Positions 17,980 through 26,315 of a DNA stretch of 26,985 bases are shown piece by piece. Source of the DNA: JBCCWF01 sp038520475. GTDB taxonomy: Bacteria > Cyanobacteriota > Cyanobacteriia > CAKZMO01. The translations under genes were made by a program, and so were the position numbers. The stretch is taken from the NCBI GenBank assembly GCA_038520475.1, contig JBCBLF010000035.1, forward strand, positions 1 through 26,985, written 5' to 3'. Positions within the stretch are counted from its first letter, which is position 1. Every line of letters starts with the position of its first letter. The notes beneath the pieces are model-generated. The model did no database searches. It saw only the letters and a program-made list of their open reading frames with translations, and was not told the origin of the DNA.

Positions 17980-18071
17980 AGCAGTTTAGGACAGTGCTAG
18001 GTACAAAAGCGGTATTGTGGGGTGCGTTGTGCCCCACAATATCTTACTTAGGTAATATGTGCAGTTCGATA
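17980..18071. repeat. MITE-like palindromic element, copy E2
   Basis: Left end TAGCAGTTTAGGACAGTG; right end CTTAGGTAATATGTGCAG...GATA, which aligns with CTTAACCGACATGTGCAG...TATA of copy B. Core stem GGTATTGTGGGG (18011-18022) pairs with CCCCACAATATC (18032-18043) with one wobble pair. It lies 62 bp after the phosphatase stop and may also act as its 3' hairpin, though no T-run follows. Confidence 0.65.
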
Positions 18072-18388
18072 AGATGGATGTATCAAATGTTCTATGGTTT
18101 CCTCCTGACAGACGGGTGTCATAGCGATCTCAAGTGTTCGCCAGTTCAAAGAATCCATGGCGAAAGGCTAAACCAGAACAACAAAGATATGGGTGCTCAA
18201 AGAGGCTAGCGATGTATCGGCGATCGCCTATTTCTTTTTTTGGGTTCACGATCAGAGGTGTGTTCATTGCAGCTGATTGAGGTGGAAAAGTCTGAACCCA
18301 TAACGGTTTTTGACTTTTCAAGCGTCCTAAGCACTGCACGACACAGTTGAAAATAATTACGTAAATTTTCTGAACTGTTTGTCAGTTT

Positions 18389-18407
18389 CTTAACCAGAGC
18401 TTTACAT
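18389..18407 (+). promoter_or_regulatory. Pho-box-like tandem sites upstream of nuclease gene
   Basis: CTTAACCA (18389-18396) matches the cyanobacterial half-site (C/T)TTAACC(T/A) at all 8 positions. After a 3-nt spacer, CTTTACAT (18400-18407) matches 6 of 8. The surrounding string TTTCTTAACCAGAGCTTTAC aligns with TTTCTTAAACAGTTCTTTAC before the phosphatase gene at 18 of 21 or so positions, a similarity not shared by the rest of the two spacers. Predicted binding site of SphR/PhoB. Confidence 0.65.
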
Positions 18408-18468
18408 TTACCTGAGAAATTTTCGAAGGCTGTTCATCGCTCTTACGTCAGCTCAGGAGTAAGACATG

Positions 18469-18563
18469 TATAGCAGTGTGCGATTGGGTTAAGTGAAGAC
18501 GCGGTCGTGTAGAGCGCACCGCGCTCTACACGACCGTGCTTAACCGACATGTGCAGCGCTATA
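18469..18563. repeat. MITE-like palindromic element, copy B (best preserved)
   Basis: Outer ends TATAGC and GCTATA are exact complements. Imperfect terminal repeats of about 25 bp end in GGTTAAG (left) and CTTAACC (right). The core is a perfect 16-bp stem, CGGTCGTGTAGAGCGC (18502-18517) with GCGCTCTACACGACCG (18521-18536), around the 3-nt loop ACC. It lies between the Pho-like box and the nuclease start codon, so if the Pho promoter is used the element is transcribed in the leader. Confidence 0.75.
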
Positions 18564-18714
18564 TGACGATTGACAGCTGTGGCGATCGCTAAATTGGCCT
18601 TCAGCATACCTGACGTTATCTGATAGCAGATCAGGGCAAGCCTAGCTCAAACAGACGCGTCAACGGGTTCGGAAAACTTTCTATTCCGCCTGTTCAATTT
18701 TGACAATTTCGATT

Positions 18715-18731
18715 CTAAGGAATTTCCTTAG
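18715..18731. promoter_or_regulatory. 17-bp palindrome CTAAGGAATTTCCTTAG (operator candidate)
   Basis: Perfect palindrome around a central T, 111 bp before the nuclease start codon and downstream of repeat copy B. Shares the pattern CTAnGnAATTTnCnTAG with the palindrome at 13323-13339. Could be a repressor site for a second, proximal promoter or an mRNA stem. Confidence 0.4.
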
Positions 18732-18842
18732 GTCATTTATGCATGATTGCGATGACGAGTGAGAGTTTTCACTCCGTCACTGTTTCTAATGATTTGATAA
18801 CCGTTCACCTATCCATACATTCAACTAGGAGACTTCTACATA

Positions 18843-21800
18843 ATGGCTACAATCCTGTCCGCAGGTGACCTTGCCGTCATCGGGGTCAACTCTGACAATC
18901 CCGATGCCTTTAGTTTTGTTCTGCTTGTCGATATCGATGCAGGCACTGAAATTTTCTTTACCGACAACGGTGTTTTCAGCGATGGTTCGTTTCGGGCTAA
19001 TGAAGGTGTTGTAAAGTACACCGCATCAACGGCTGTGTCCGCTGGAACCGTGATTGAATTCACGGGTATTGGAGGTGACTTTACTGAAGAAGATGCGGGA
19101 TTTGCCTTATCTGCCAGTGGCGATCAAGTCATTGCCTACCAAGGAACGGCGGATACCCCGACCTTCATTTATGCGGCTCAGACCAACAGCACTCAATTCC
19201 AAGCGACAGCAACAACATCCAACGATTCTGCATTACCGACAGGACTCACTGAGGGAACGAGTGCTGTGGCAGTTGGCAGTGGTGCTGGCGCTGGGAGTGA
19301 GTTTGACAACTCAACCTATAACGAATCCACCACGAGTGGCACACGAGCTGAGCTACTTGCAGCGATTAGCAATGCAGCTAACTGGGACGGTAATAATAGT
19401 CGCATCGCTAATTTGGCGGATGGTCCTTTCACGGTGACTGACGCTGGTGGCGGTGGCAGTGGCGGTACAGCACCGACCTATGTAGAAGACTTCAACAACT
19501 TTACTGGCAGTGGGTTTGCTCCTGACCCAGCTACAGGTCAGCTTGATTCTGACGCCTGGAGTGTCACAGGTCTATCAGACGGAGATCTCGATTTTGGCGG
19601 AACAGAGGCCTCTGGCGATTTTGCACGAGGGACTTCTACGGGTGGCGTTAGCTCCAGTGGTGTTTATTCCTTCGAGGTTGAATCTGGTAACTCTATTCTG
19701 GGTGTTCAACCCACGGGTAGTGACTTTACTCCAGGCGAATTCATCCTGAAGTTGCAAAACGATGGAGACTCAACCGTTACTGAAGTTGATGTTGATTACG
19801 TTATTCGATTCTTGAATGATCAGGGTCGTGGTAACTCACTCAACTTCTCTTTTTCCGAAGACGGCAACTCTTTTACGTCTGTTGACGGTCTAGACTTTGT
19901 CACGCCTGAAGCGGCTGATGCACTGGGTTGGCAGTCCGTTGACCGAGAGACGACAATTACTGGTTTAGACATCGCTCCTGATGAGACCTTCTTCCTAAAA
20001 TGGACGGGCAATGACGTCTCTGGTGGTGGCAGCCGTGATGAATATGGTATCGATGATATTCAGGTTACGAATCTGGTTGCTTTTGAAGGTGACGGTGGCA
20101 ACGGTGGCGGTAATGGTGACATTGCTCTCATTAGCTCGATTCAAGGTAGCGGCGCATCTAGTTCACGTGTCGGAGAAGTGGTCACGATTGAAGCGATCGT
20201 CGTTGGCGATTTTCAGGACGGTAGTGGAACCGATGGCGACTTCAACGGTTTCTTTGTTCAGGAAGAAGATTCCGATGCTGATAACGACCCGCTTACGTCT
20301 GAGGGTCTATTCATCTTCGACGGTAATTCTCCTAGTGTGGATGTTAATGCCGGAGATTTGGTTCGTGTAACCGGTACGGTTGCTGAGTTTTTCGGTGAGA
20401 CTCAGCTCAGCTCAATCACGAATGTTGAGGTTGTTTCGGGAGGCAACAGCAGCCTTGCAACACCTGCGACAATCACGTTCCCGGTCGCTTCAACAACAAC
20501 AAACAGCGACAACGAGTTGATTGCTGATTTGGAAGCTTTCGAGGGAATGTTGGTCACGGTTCCTGAGGAACTCACTGTTGCTGATCTCTTTACATTTGGC
20601 CGCTTTGGTGAAGTAGGTCTCTACGCCGATGGTCGTTTAGAGACGTTTACTCAAGCTAACGAACCCAGCGTTTCTGGATTCCAAGCTTATCAAGACCTTG
20701 CCGTTCGCAACACCGTCATCATTGATGATGGCAGCACGATTCAAAATCCTGCTGTGATTCCGTTTGAGGTGGCAAGTGCGCCTGGCGATACGACAGGGCA
20801 GCTTGATGCTAACGACGAGCTACGCTCGGGTGATACGACAACTGGGCTAACAGGTGTTGTGCGCTTTAGCCGTGGTTCAGGTGGTTCGGGTGATTCAAAC
20901 TATCGAATTAATCCCACTGTCGATCCGGTTTTTGTCAACGATAACCCTCGCCCTGATCAGTCACCAGATGTTGGCGGTCGGTTGACCGTTGCGTCCTTCA
21001 ACGTATTGAACTTCTTTACGTCTCTCGACGATGAGCGCAGCCGCAACAACAATCCTCAGAATGCTGGTCCGAACAACCTTGAACCTCGTGGTGCCAATGA
21101 CTTAACGAATGCATCTGATTCTGTGGCACCATCAACCCAGGCTCAGAACGATCCGTTGGCTGAGTTTAACCGACAGGTCGACAAGCTCGTTGCAGCTCTT
21201 TCTGAAACTGAGGCAGACATCTTCAGCTTGATTGAGCTTGAGAATGAGTTTGGAGATCAGAACGGTGACGGACAGTTTGCCATCGATTTCTTGATTGATG
21301 AGCTGAATGCCGAAATTAGTGGCGCAAACTACCAGTTTGTTGACCCACGGTCCATTGACCCGAGCAGAACCTTTATTGACACAGGCGATGCCATTTCCGT
21401 CGGACTCATCTACAACGCGAATACCGTTAAGATTGCGGATGGAACTACGATTGAGATTCTGACTGACAGTGATTTAGCGGCTCTTGGAGCCGACCCAGGC
21501 AACCCAGTATTTGATGGTTCTGGCACTAGCCGAGCACCGCTGGCGGCTACGTTTGAAGAAATTTCAACTGGAGAAACCTTCACCGTTGCCGTTAATCACT
21601 TTAAGTCGAAAGGTTCGATCAGTCCATTTGGTAACAACGAAGGTATCGGAGACGGTACGGGGAATAACAACGAGGCTCGTTTACAGGCTGCTCAAGCCGT
21701 CGATGCTTGGTTAGACACTGACCCAACTGGCTCAGGCGATGATGATTTCCTCATCATCGGTGACCTTAATGCGTACGGAATGGAAGACCCCATCCAGTTC

Positions 21801-23120
21801 CTTGCAGATGAGGGGTATGAGAATCAAGTTCAGCGGTTCTTAGGCCCAGATGAGCTGGAATATTCCTTTGCATTCCCGATTGATTTGGATACAAGTCCGC
21901 AAGTTCAAGCGTATGGAGCACTCGATTACGCGTTGGCAAACTCATCACTTGCTGAGCAGGTTACAGGTGCTCGTGAGTGGCATATTAATGCAGATGAGGC
22001 GTCGATCTTTGATTACAACCTTGAGTTCAGACCACAGGCGCAGGCAGACAATTTGTATGCTGATACACCATTCCGATCTGCGGATCATGACCCAATTGTC
22101 TTGGGGCTGAACCTGGCTAGCGCCAATGCGGCACCCAACGCCACTGACGACATCGTTGCAACTGCTCAGGATACAGCTGTGGCTATTGCTGCTGTAGACT
22201 TACTCGCAAATGACGAAGATGCTGATGGTGACACGTTAACGATTACAGATGTTTCTAATCCTATCAATGGCAGCGTCAGCCTTGACTTTAACTCAGGAGA
22301 AATTGTGTTCACTCCTGAGGCAGGCTTCTCTGGTGGAGCAGCAAGCTTCGAATACACCGTTGATGATGGTAATGGTGGCGAGGACACTGCTGTTGTAACT
22401 GTCAATGTTGGTGTTACCGATAACCTTGGCAATGGGAATAACACGTTTGACGGAACACCGGGTAACGACATTGTTAACGGCGGAAACGGCGACGACACCT
22501 TAATGGGTGGCGAAGGCGATGATACGCTCATTGGTTTCAATGGCAAAGATGTTCTAGATGGCGGTGACGGCAACGACACGCTTGACGGGGGCAATGCCGA
22601 CGACACCTTAAATGGCGGTGCAGGTGATGACACGCTCATTGGCTTCAATGGTAACGATGAGCTTAACGGCGGTGACGGAAATGACAGTCTTGACGGAGGT
22701 AATGGCAACGATATCTTAAATGGTGGTGCAGGTGATGATACGCTCATCGGCTTTAATGGCAACGATGAGCTGAGTGGTGGTGATGGTAACGACGAATTAT
22801 TTGGCGGTAACGGCAATGAAGTCTTAGATGGTGGCGCTGGCAATGACCTCATGGTTGGTTTTAACGGCCGTGACGAATTGCTTGGTGGTGCTGGCAATGA
22901 CGATCTAGACGGTGGCCGAGGTAATGACATCTTAAATGGTGGCGCTGGCGACGAAGATACAGCGATCTTCGATGCAAATCAGGCACTCCTCAGATCGGTC
23001 TCTGGCACAGCTGATAACTTTACGGCTAGAGTGCAAGGCTGGGGGAATGATTCCCTAATTGGAGTGGAATTCATCCAGTTCAACGATGGATTAGTCGCAA
23101 CAGAAACTCTGTTTGCTTAA
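18843..23120 (+). CDS. nucH: ExeM/NucH-type extracellular nuclease with RTX tail
   Basis: 1425 residues. About 1-200: beta-rich N-terminal domain (AVIGVNSDNPDAFSFVLLVD). 213-415: jelly-roll-like domain (YVEDFNNFTGSGF). 428-560: OB-fold domain of the ExeM/YhcR type (LISSIQGSGASSS). 714-1090: endonuclease/exonuclease/phosphatase domain with FNVLNFF, LIELENE, NHFKSKG, IIGDLNAYG and the catalytic SADHDPI. 1096-1190: cadherin-like domain (LLANDEDADGDTLTITDV, GFSGGAASFEYTVDDG). 1200-1375: RTX nonapeptides (GGxGxD) that bind calcium, then a C-terminal region that should carry the type I secretion signal. No N-terminal signal peptide. It degrades extracellular nucleic acid; Synechocystis nucH is phosphate-regulated, as the box at 18389 suggests here. 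AGGAG at 18827-18831 precedes the ATG. All catalytic motifs are intact. No type I transporter genes are in the window. Confidence 0.93.
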   Translation: MATILSAGDLAVIGVNSDNPDAFSFVLLVDIDAGTEIFFTDNGVFSDGSFRANEGVVKYTASTAVSAGTVIEFTGIGGDFTEEDAGFALSASGDQVIAYQGTADTPTFIYAAQTNSTQFQATATTSNDSALPTGLTEGTSAVAVGSGAGAGSEFDNSTYNESTTSGTRAELLAAISNAANWDGNNSRIANLADGPFTVTDAGGGGSGGTAPTYVEDFNNFTGSGFAPDPATGQLDSDAWSVTGLSDGDLDFGGTEASGDFARGTSTGGVSSSGVYSFEVESGNSILGVQPTGSDFTPGEFILKLQNDGDSTVTEVDVDYVIRFLNDQGRGNSLNFSFSEDGNSFTSVDGLDFVTPEAADALGWQSVDRETTITGLDIAPDETFFLKWTGNDVSGGGSRDEYGIDDIQVTNLVAFEGDGGNGGGNGDIALISSIQGSGASSSRVGEVVTIEAIVVGDFQDGSGTDGDFNGFFVQEEDSDADNDPLTSEGLFIFDGNSPSVDVNAGDLVRVTGTVAEFFGETQLSSITNVEVVSGGNSSLATPATITFPVASTTTNSDNELIADLEAFEGMLVTVPEELTVADLFTFGRFGEVGLYADGRLETFTQANEPSVSGFQAYQDLAVRNTVIIDDGSTIQNPAVIPFEVASAPGDTTGQLDANDELRSGDTTTGLTGVVRFSRGSGGSGDSNYRINPTVDPVFVNDNPRPDQSPDVGGRLTVASFNVLNFFTSLDDERSRNNNPQNAGPNNLEPRGANDLTNASDSVAPSTQAQNDPLAEFNRQVDKLVAALSETEADIFSLIELENEFGDQNGDGQFAIDFLIDELNAEISGANYQFVDPRSIDPSRTFIDTGDAISVGLIYNANTVKIADGTTIEILTDSDLAALGADPGNPVFDGSGTSRAPLAATFEEISTGETFTVAVNHFKSKGSISPFGNNEGIGDGTGNNNEARLQAAQAVDAWLDTDPTGSGDDDFLIIGDLNAYGMEDPIQFLADEGYENQVQRFLGPDELEYSFAFPIDLDTSPQVQAYGALDYALANSSLAEQVTGAREWHINADEASIFDYNLEFRPQAQADNLYADTPFRSADHDPIVLGLNLASANAAPNATDDIVATAQDTAVAIAAVDLLANDEDADGDTLTITDVSNPINGSVSLDFNSGEIVFTPEAGFSGGAASFEYTVDDGNGGEDTAVVTVNVGVTDNLGNGNNTFDGTPGNDIVNGGNGDDTLMGGEGDDTLIGFNGKDVLDGGDGNDTLDGGNADDTLNGGAGDDTLIGFNGNDELNGGDGNDSLDGGNGNDILNGGAGDDTLIGFNGNDELSGGDGNDELFGGNGNEVLDGGAGNDLMVGFNGRDELLGGAGNDDLDGGRGNDILNGGAGDEDTAIFDANQALLRSVSGTADNFTARVQGWGNDSLIGVEFIQFNDGLVATETLFA
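22518..22949 (+). repeat. Four tandem 108-bp units encoding RTX blocks
   Basis: Units begin at 22518, 22626, 22734 and 22842, each coding 36 residues made of four nonapeptides. The first nonapeptide of each unit is the variant (D/N)D(T/L)(L/M)(I/V)GFNG, where GFNG replaces the usual GGxG, so the periodicity is 4 x 9 rather than 9. A partial lead-in unit is at 22455-22517. The pattern points to growth by duplication of whole 108-bp blocks. Confidence 0.9.
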
Positions 23121-23156
23121 CGGCCGAGTTGGCCAATTGGCTGACGAGTGATCTAG

Positions 23157-23219
23157 TACAGCCGTAGTCAGCGGGCTTAGGGAATTTTTGTGGAGGTGCG
23201 AACCTCTACAAAAATTCCC
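23157..23219. repeat. MITE-like palindromic element, copy F (right end missing)
   Basis: TACAGCCGTAGTCAGCGGGCTTAG resembles the outer-end pattern of copies A and B. Core GGGAATTTTTGTGGAGGT (23180-23197) pairs with 23202-23219 through one G-T wobble around the tetraloop GCGA. TTGTGGAGGTGCG parallels TTGTGGGGTGCG of E2. No matching right terminus is seen. It lies 36 bp after the nuclease stop, so the hairpin may also protect or end that transcript. Confidence 0.55.
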
Positions 23220-23234
23220 TCAATAAAGAAAGCG

Positions 23235-23269
23235 ATCGCCCTTTAGAGTGTTCTGGGGGCGATTTTTTT
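23235..23269 (+). terminator. Intrinsic terminator of the nuclease gene
   Basis: ATCGCCC (23235-23241) pairs with GGGCGAT (23257-23263) and is followed by an uninterrupted run of seven T (23263-23269), 115 bp after the nuclease stop on the same strand. The stem is modest and the loop is 15 nt. The left arm is part of a HIP1-like GCGATCGCC. Confidence 0.65.
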
Positions 23270-23386
23270 ATCCTGTCCCATCCCATTTTTTGAATTGGCA
23301 TAATAGCGCTATTCAGCCCAATAAGATTCGCAATAGGATAACTCTGCGGATAACAACCAACACACACCAACATTGGGGACTTGGGT

Positions 23387-24931
23387 ATGGATTCCGAGAA
23401 ATTTCGTCAGCAACTTCAGCAAGAAGCCACTCAGTGGCGCACCGATGGCTTGATTTCATCTGAAATCTACGATCAACTGGCTGAGCGATATGATTTCGTT
23501 TCGATTGATTCTCAGGCGCGCGATCGCTTTGTTGCCGTATTGGTGATTATTGGCGGCGTGTTGCTGGGTATCAGCGTCATCACCTTTGTGGCGGCCAATT
23601 GGCAAGTCATTCCTCGGAGCATCAAGGTCGTGCTATTGCTGAGCGTCTTGACTGCTTTTAACGTAGCTGGATTTTATCTCTGGCGATCGCCGTTATCATC
23701 AGCATCGAATGGATTGAGGCGACGTGCTCAGTGGCGTCACCGCCTGGGGCACGGATTTTTAGTTTGTGGTGCGCTTTGTTTAGGTGCAAATATTGCACTC
23801 ATGGGTCAATTGTTTCACCAACAAGGAACTGAGTTTGGTTTCTGCCTCATCTGGGGGCTCGGTGTTGCTGCTATGGCGTATAGCTTAAGATTGACGTCGC
23901 TCGCCATGATTTCTCTCGGGTTAATCCTTATTGGATATTGGCTCAACGTCTATGAAATTTATCGGCTCACCGGATTGTTTCGATTTCTTTTTGACCTCAC
24001 GCCTGTGATCATTGGCTTGATTTTCATTCCGCTTGCATATTGGTGTCGGTCACGAGCAGTGTTTGGTCTGACGGTCATTGGTGTTGGATTCACTTTTGCT
24101 TTAACACTAAATAGCCTGACAGACATCATTGCTGACCCATTTGGAGTAATGGTGGCGATCGCCCTTACCTTACCAGCTGCCCTTTGGTGGGCCTACGACG
24201 ATACGATATGGCGGTCTCCACTGGCTCGCATTCTACCCAATAGCCGACCATCCTCTGGTGAGAATGAGGTGATGAATGCTGATGCCTCTGCCGATCTGGA
24301 TCAAGAGATAACAATGTTTCGACCGATTGGGCGATCGCTGTCCATCGTTTACCTCGGCTGCCTATTTTACGTTCTATCCTTTCATTATCTTTGGCCCAGT
24401 TATGCACCGGTATCTTCTGAAGCTCAGGCTGATGTGCTAGACATTATCTTAGCCTTGGCAACCAACCTCAATATGGTTATCTTATCAGCTGCAACACTGT
24501 TCTTCTGGATTTGGTTGGGATGGCCCCGCATCGGACAACAGTGGCGACTGGTCTCAACGGATGTCGTTGTGTTGCTGATCCTTGTTGTCACCGCGAGTGT
24601 GACAGTTTGGGATGCAGCGATCGCTCCTCTCCCCATACTTGCCACCTTTATTTTTAATGTGTTGCTGTTTCTAATTGCTGTGGGGCTGATGCGAGAAGGC
24701 TTGACCGATGGCCGTCGTCGACAGTTTTGGTTTGGTCTTATCCTTCTCATTCTACAAATTATCAGTCGTGTCTTTGAATATGAAACCGGATTGTTGCTCA
24801 AGTCCTTCACGTTCCTCTTGTGTGGTGTTGGGGTCATCGTGATAGGGCTTTGGTTTGAGCGCTATGTTCGCTCACTCAACGTAGAACCATCTGCACCTTT
24901 ACCGTTGAACAATATTGGGAGAAACCGATGA
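23387..24931 (+). CDS. DUF2157 multi-span membrane protein
   Basis: 514 residues. A cytoplasmic helical N-terminus (about 1-45, SEKFRQQLQQEATQWRTDGL) is followed by about 11-12 membrane spans, starting with AVLVIIGGVLLGISVITFVA, which together with the ISSEIYDQLAERYDF lead-in is the DUF2157 pattern. A polar cytoplasmic or periplasmic loop lies around residues 275-305 (SRPSSGENEVMNADASADLD). The biochemical role of the family is unknown. The start is ATG at 23387; a TTG two codons earlier is less likely. The last four bases overlap the start of the next gene (ATGA), so the two are translationally coupled. The DUF2157 and GDYXXLXY families occur side by side in many bacteria and probably act together in the membrane. 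Confidence 0.9.
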   Translation: MDSEKFRQQLQQEATQWRTDGLISSEIYDQLAERYDFVSIDSQARDRFVAVLVIIGGVLLGISVITFVAANWQVIPRSIKVVLLLSVLTAFNVAGFYLWRSPLSSASNGLRRRAQWRHRLGHGFLVCGALCLGANIALMGQLFHQQGTEFGFCLIWGLGVAAMAYSLRLTSLAMISLGLILIGYWLNVYEIYRLTGLFRFLFDLTPVIIGLIFIPLAYWCRSRAVFGLTVIGVGFTFALTLNSLTDIIADPFGVMVAIALTLPAALWWAYDDTIWRSPLARILPNSRPSSGENEVMNADASADLDQEITMFRPIGRSLSIVYLGCLFYVLSFHYLWPSYAPVSSEAQADVLDIILALATNLNMVILSAATLFFWIWLGWPRIGQQWRLVSTDVVVLLILVVTASVTVWDAAIAPLPILATFIFNVLLFLIAVGLMREGLTDGRRRQFWFGLILLILQIISRVFEYETGLLLKSFTFLLCGVGVIVIGLWFERYVRSLNVEPSAPLPLNNIGRNR

Positions 24932-25575
24932 CAACTTCATCCTCTCAGAGTGGCGATCGCCATCTTTCGGCATGGCGGTTTTGGCTACCTCTCACGCTCC
25001 AAGTATTGCTTGTATTAATGATTCCAATTCAGTCCCTCTATGCGCGGATGACTGGAACCCCCGTTGTTCTTCAAACGGTGCCTGTCGATCCTTACAACCT
25101 TTTTCAGGGATACTATGTCACGTTGCAGTATGACATTTCGCAGATTGACACACTAAAGCCACTGCCAGGTTGGGATGAGATTGAACCGCCAACGGATGAC
25201 CCCGCAAACCCACTTTATTTGTCTCCCCCAGTCCCCATTTATGTGGTGTTGAGTGCGCCATCATTACCAGAAGCTACGCAAGATCCTGATGCACAACCTG
25301 CACCTTGGACTCCAAAGCGGGTGTATACGGCCTATCCTGCCGATCTAGGAGAAAATGAAGCCGTTCTGAAAGGGTTCTATTACGGCCATCGGGTGGATTA
25401 TGGCTTAGAACGATACTTCATCCCTGAAGCTGAACGGGACGACATCAATGGACGTATTCGGCAAGCTCAACGGTCTGGCGATCGCCAATCTTACTTGGTC
25501 GAAGTCAGTGCACTGAACACAGGAAACTCCACTCCAATCGGACTGTGGATTGAAGGGAAGCTGTATCAATTTTGA
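24928..25575 (+). CDS. GDYXXLXY domain protein, partner of DUF2157
   Basis: 215 residues. One membrane anchor near the N-terminus (about 18-38, FWLPLTLQVLLVLMIPIQSL), then an extracytoplasmic domain. The family's name motif appears in a local variant, FQGYYVTLQY (about 59-68), after VDPYNLF. A second conserved block, DYGLERYFIPE (about 157-167), follows. A Pro-rich stretch (about 85-128) separates the halves. It starts inside the stop of the DUF2157 gene, in an ATGA overlap, and has no other neighbour on the transcript. Function unknown; a membrane-surface partner of the DUF2157 protein is the reasonable inference. Confidence 0.9.
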   Translation: MTTSSSQSGDRHLSAWRFWLPLTLQVLLVLMIPIQSLYARMTGTPVVLQTVPVDPYNLFQGYYVTLQYDISQIDTLKPLPGWDEIEPPTDDPANPLYLSPPVPIYVVLSAPSLPEATQDPDAQPAPWTPKRVYTAYPADLGENEAVLKGFYYGHRVDYGLERYFIPEAERDDINGRIRQAQRSGDRQSYLVEVSALNTGNSTPIGLWIEGKLYQF

Positions 25576-25793
25576 GGTTCTTAAAGTCGTATGCCCCACA
25601 GAGCAAAATTTAGGCGGTAAGAAGGGTGGCAGGCTTATCCTGTGAATTCATGATGGGATTGCTGCGTGCAGTGCCAGAACCTTATTGTTGAGGAGATTAA
25701 GCAAATTTGATCAGAAAATCGACTTTTGTTAGAGCAACACGCTAGAAAGTTTCGATACAATCCGCGTATAGACGATATGGAGGATAGACATCC

Positions 25794-26102
25794 ATGAGTT
25801 ATGCGTCACCAGGGAAGGCGATCAATGCGCTGGCAACCGAGATTGGAGAAAACATTTACATTGATGTTGCAAATTGGCATCTTTTTCTAAAAGAAGCAAA
25901 ACTCCATACCTCACTTGCTGAACATCTGTATCCACTATTGGAAAACGATACGGTTGATGAATCAGAGATTCAAACTGTTCTCGGGCAGCTGTCAGTTAAG
26001 CTGGGCGGCGGAAAGCGCGAGCTTCCTCTTTCAGAGCTTGTTCCATCAGCTGGTGTAAGTGACCTAGCCGGTATCCTTGAAGAAGTGAAACGTAGCCTGT
26101 AG
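25794..26102 (+). CDS. DUF3181 family cyanobacterial protein
   Basis: 102 residues, soluble, acidic, predicted mostly helical. The sequence (ALATEIGENIYIDVANWHLF, LKEAKLHTSLAEHLYPLLE, LGGGKRELPLSELVP) is the DUF3181 pattern, a small family I know only from cyanobacteria and plastid-related genomes; no function has been assigned. GGAGG stands about 11 nt before ATG. A free-standing gene 218 bp after the GDYXXLXY gene and about 210 bp before tRNA-Thr. Confidence 0.88.
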   Translation: MSYASPGKAINALATEIGENIYIDVANWHLFLKEAKLHTSLAEHLYPLLENDTVDESEIQTVLGQLSVKLGGGKRELPLSELVPSAGVSDLAGILEEVKRSL

Positions 26103-26315
26103 GGGACATTCACTGACTTTGAAAAATACGGTAGTTCATCAGCGAGGAGCTCTAGGCAATGTCTAAACTTCGTGCCTGAAGACAGACCTGGGCCTGCTTA
26201 GGATGTCAGCGTGCAAATCGCAGCACTATTCTCGGGACAATCTCCTACGATTTTCAATTTTTCTTCTGAACCTTGCCTAAATGCTCCCTCAATTTGTTAT
26301 GATTAGCTTCTGGGC

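Larger units (their letters stand above)
17919..18842. other. Spacer and leader between phosphatase and nuclease genes
   Basis: About 920 bp with no gene. It contains repeat copy E2 (17980-18071), an inverted pair GAAAAGTC/GACTTTTC around 18286-18320, TTACGTAA (18357-18364), a Pho-like box (18389-18407), repeat copy B (18469-18563), a 17-bp palindrome (18715-18731) and a small hairpin (about 18755-18779) before the ribosome site AGGAG at 18827-18831. Separate promoters for the two enzymes are therefore likely, rather than one operon. A 69-codon minus frame at 18130-18339 is rejected. Confidence 0.55.

Noticed and set aside
18469..18563. GGTTAAG/CTTAACC in repeat copy B as Pho half-sites
   Set aside because: CTTAACC fits the half-site, but it is part of the terminal inverted repeat, single on each side and not arranged as 11-bp direct repeats; other copies vary there.
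22166..22930. 254-codon Pro/Ser/Leu-rich minus frame
   Set aside because: It is the mirror image of the cadherin-like and RTX repeat coding region; the low-complexity composition follows from the Gly/Asp codons on the other strand.
22518..22949. CRISPR-like tandem repeat
   Set aside because: The 108-bp periodicity is coding, in frame and without unique spacers; it is the RTX repeat region of the nuclease. No CRISPR array was seen anywhere in the window.
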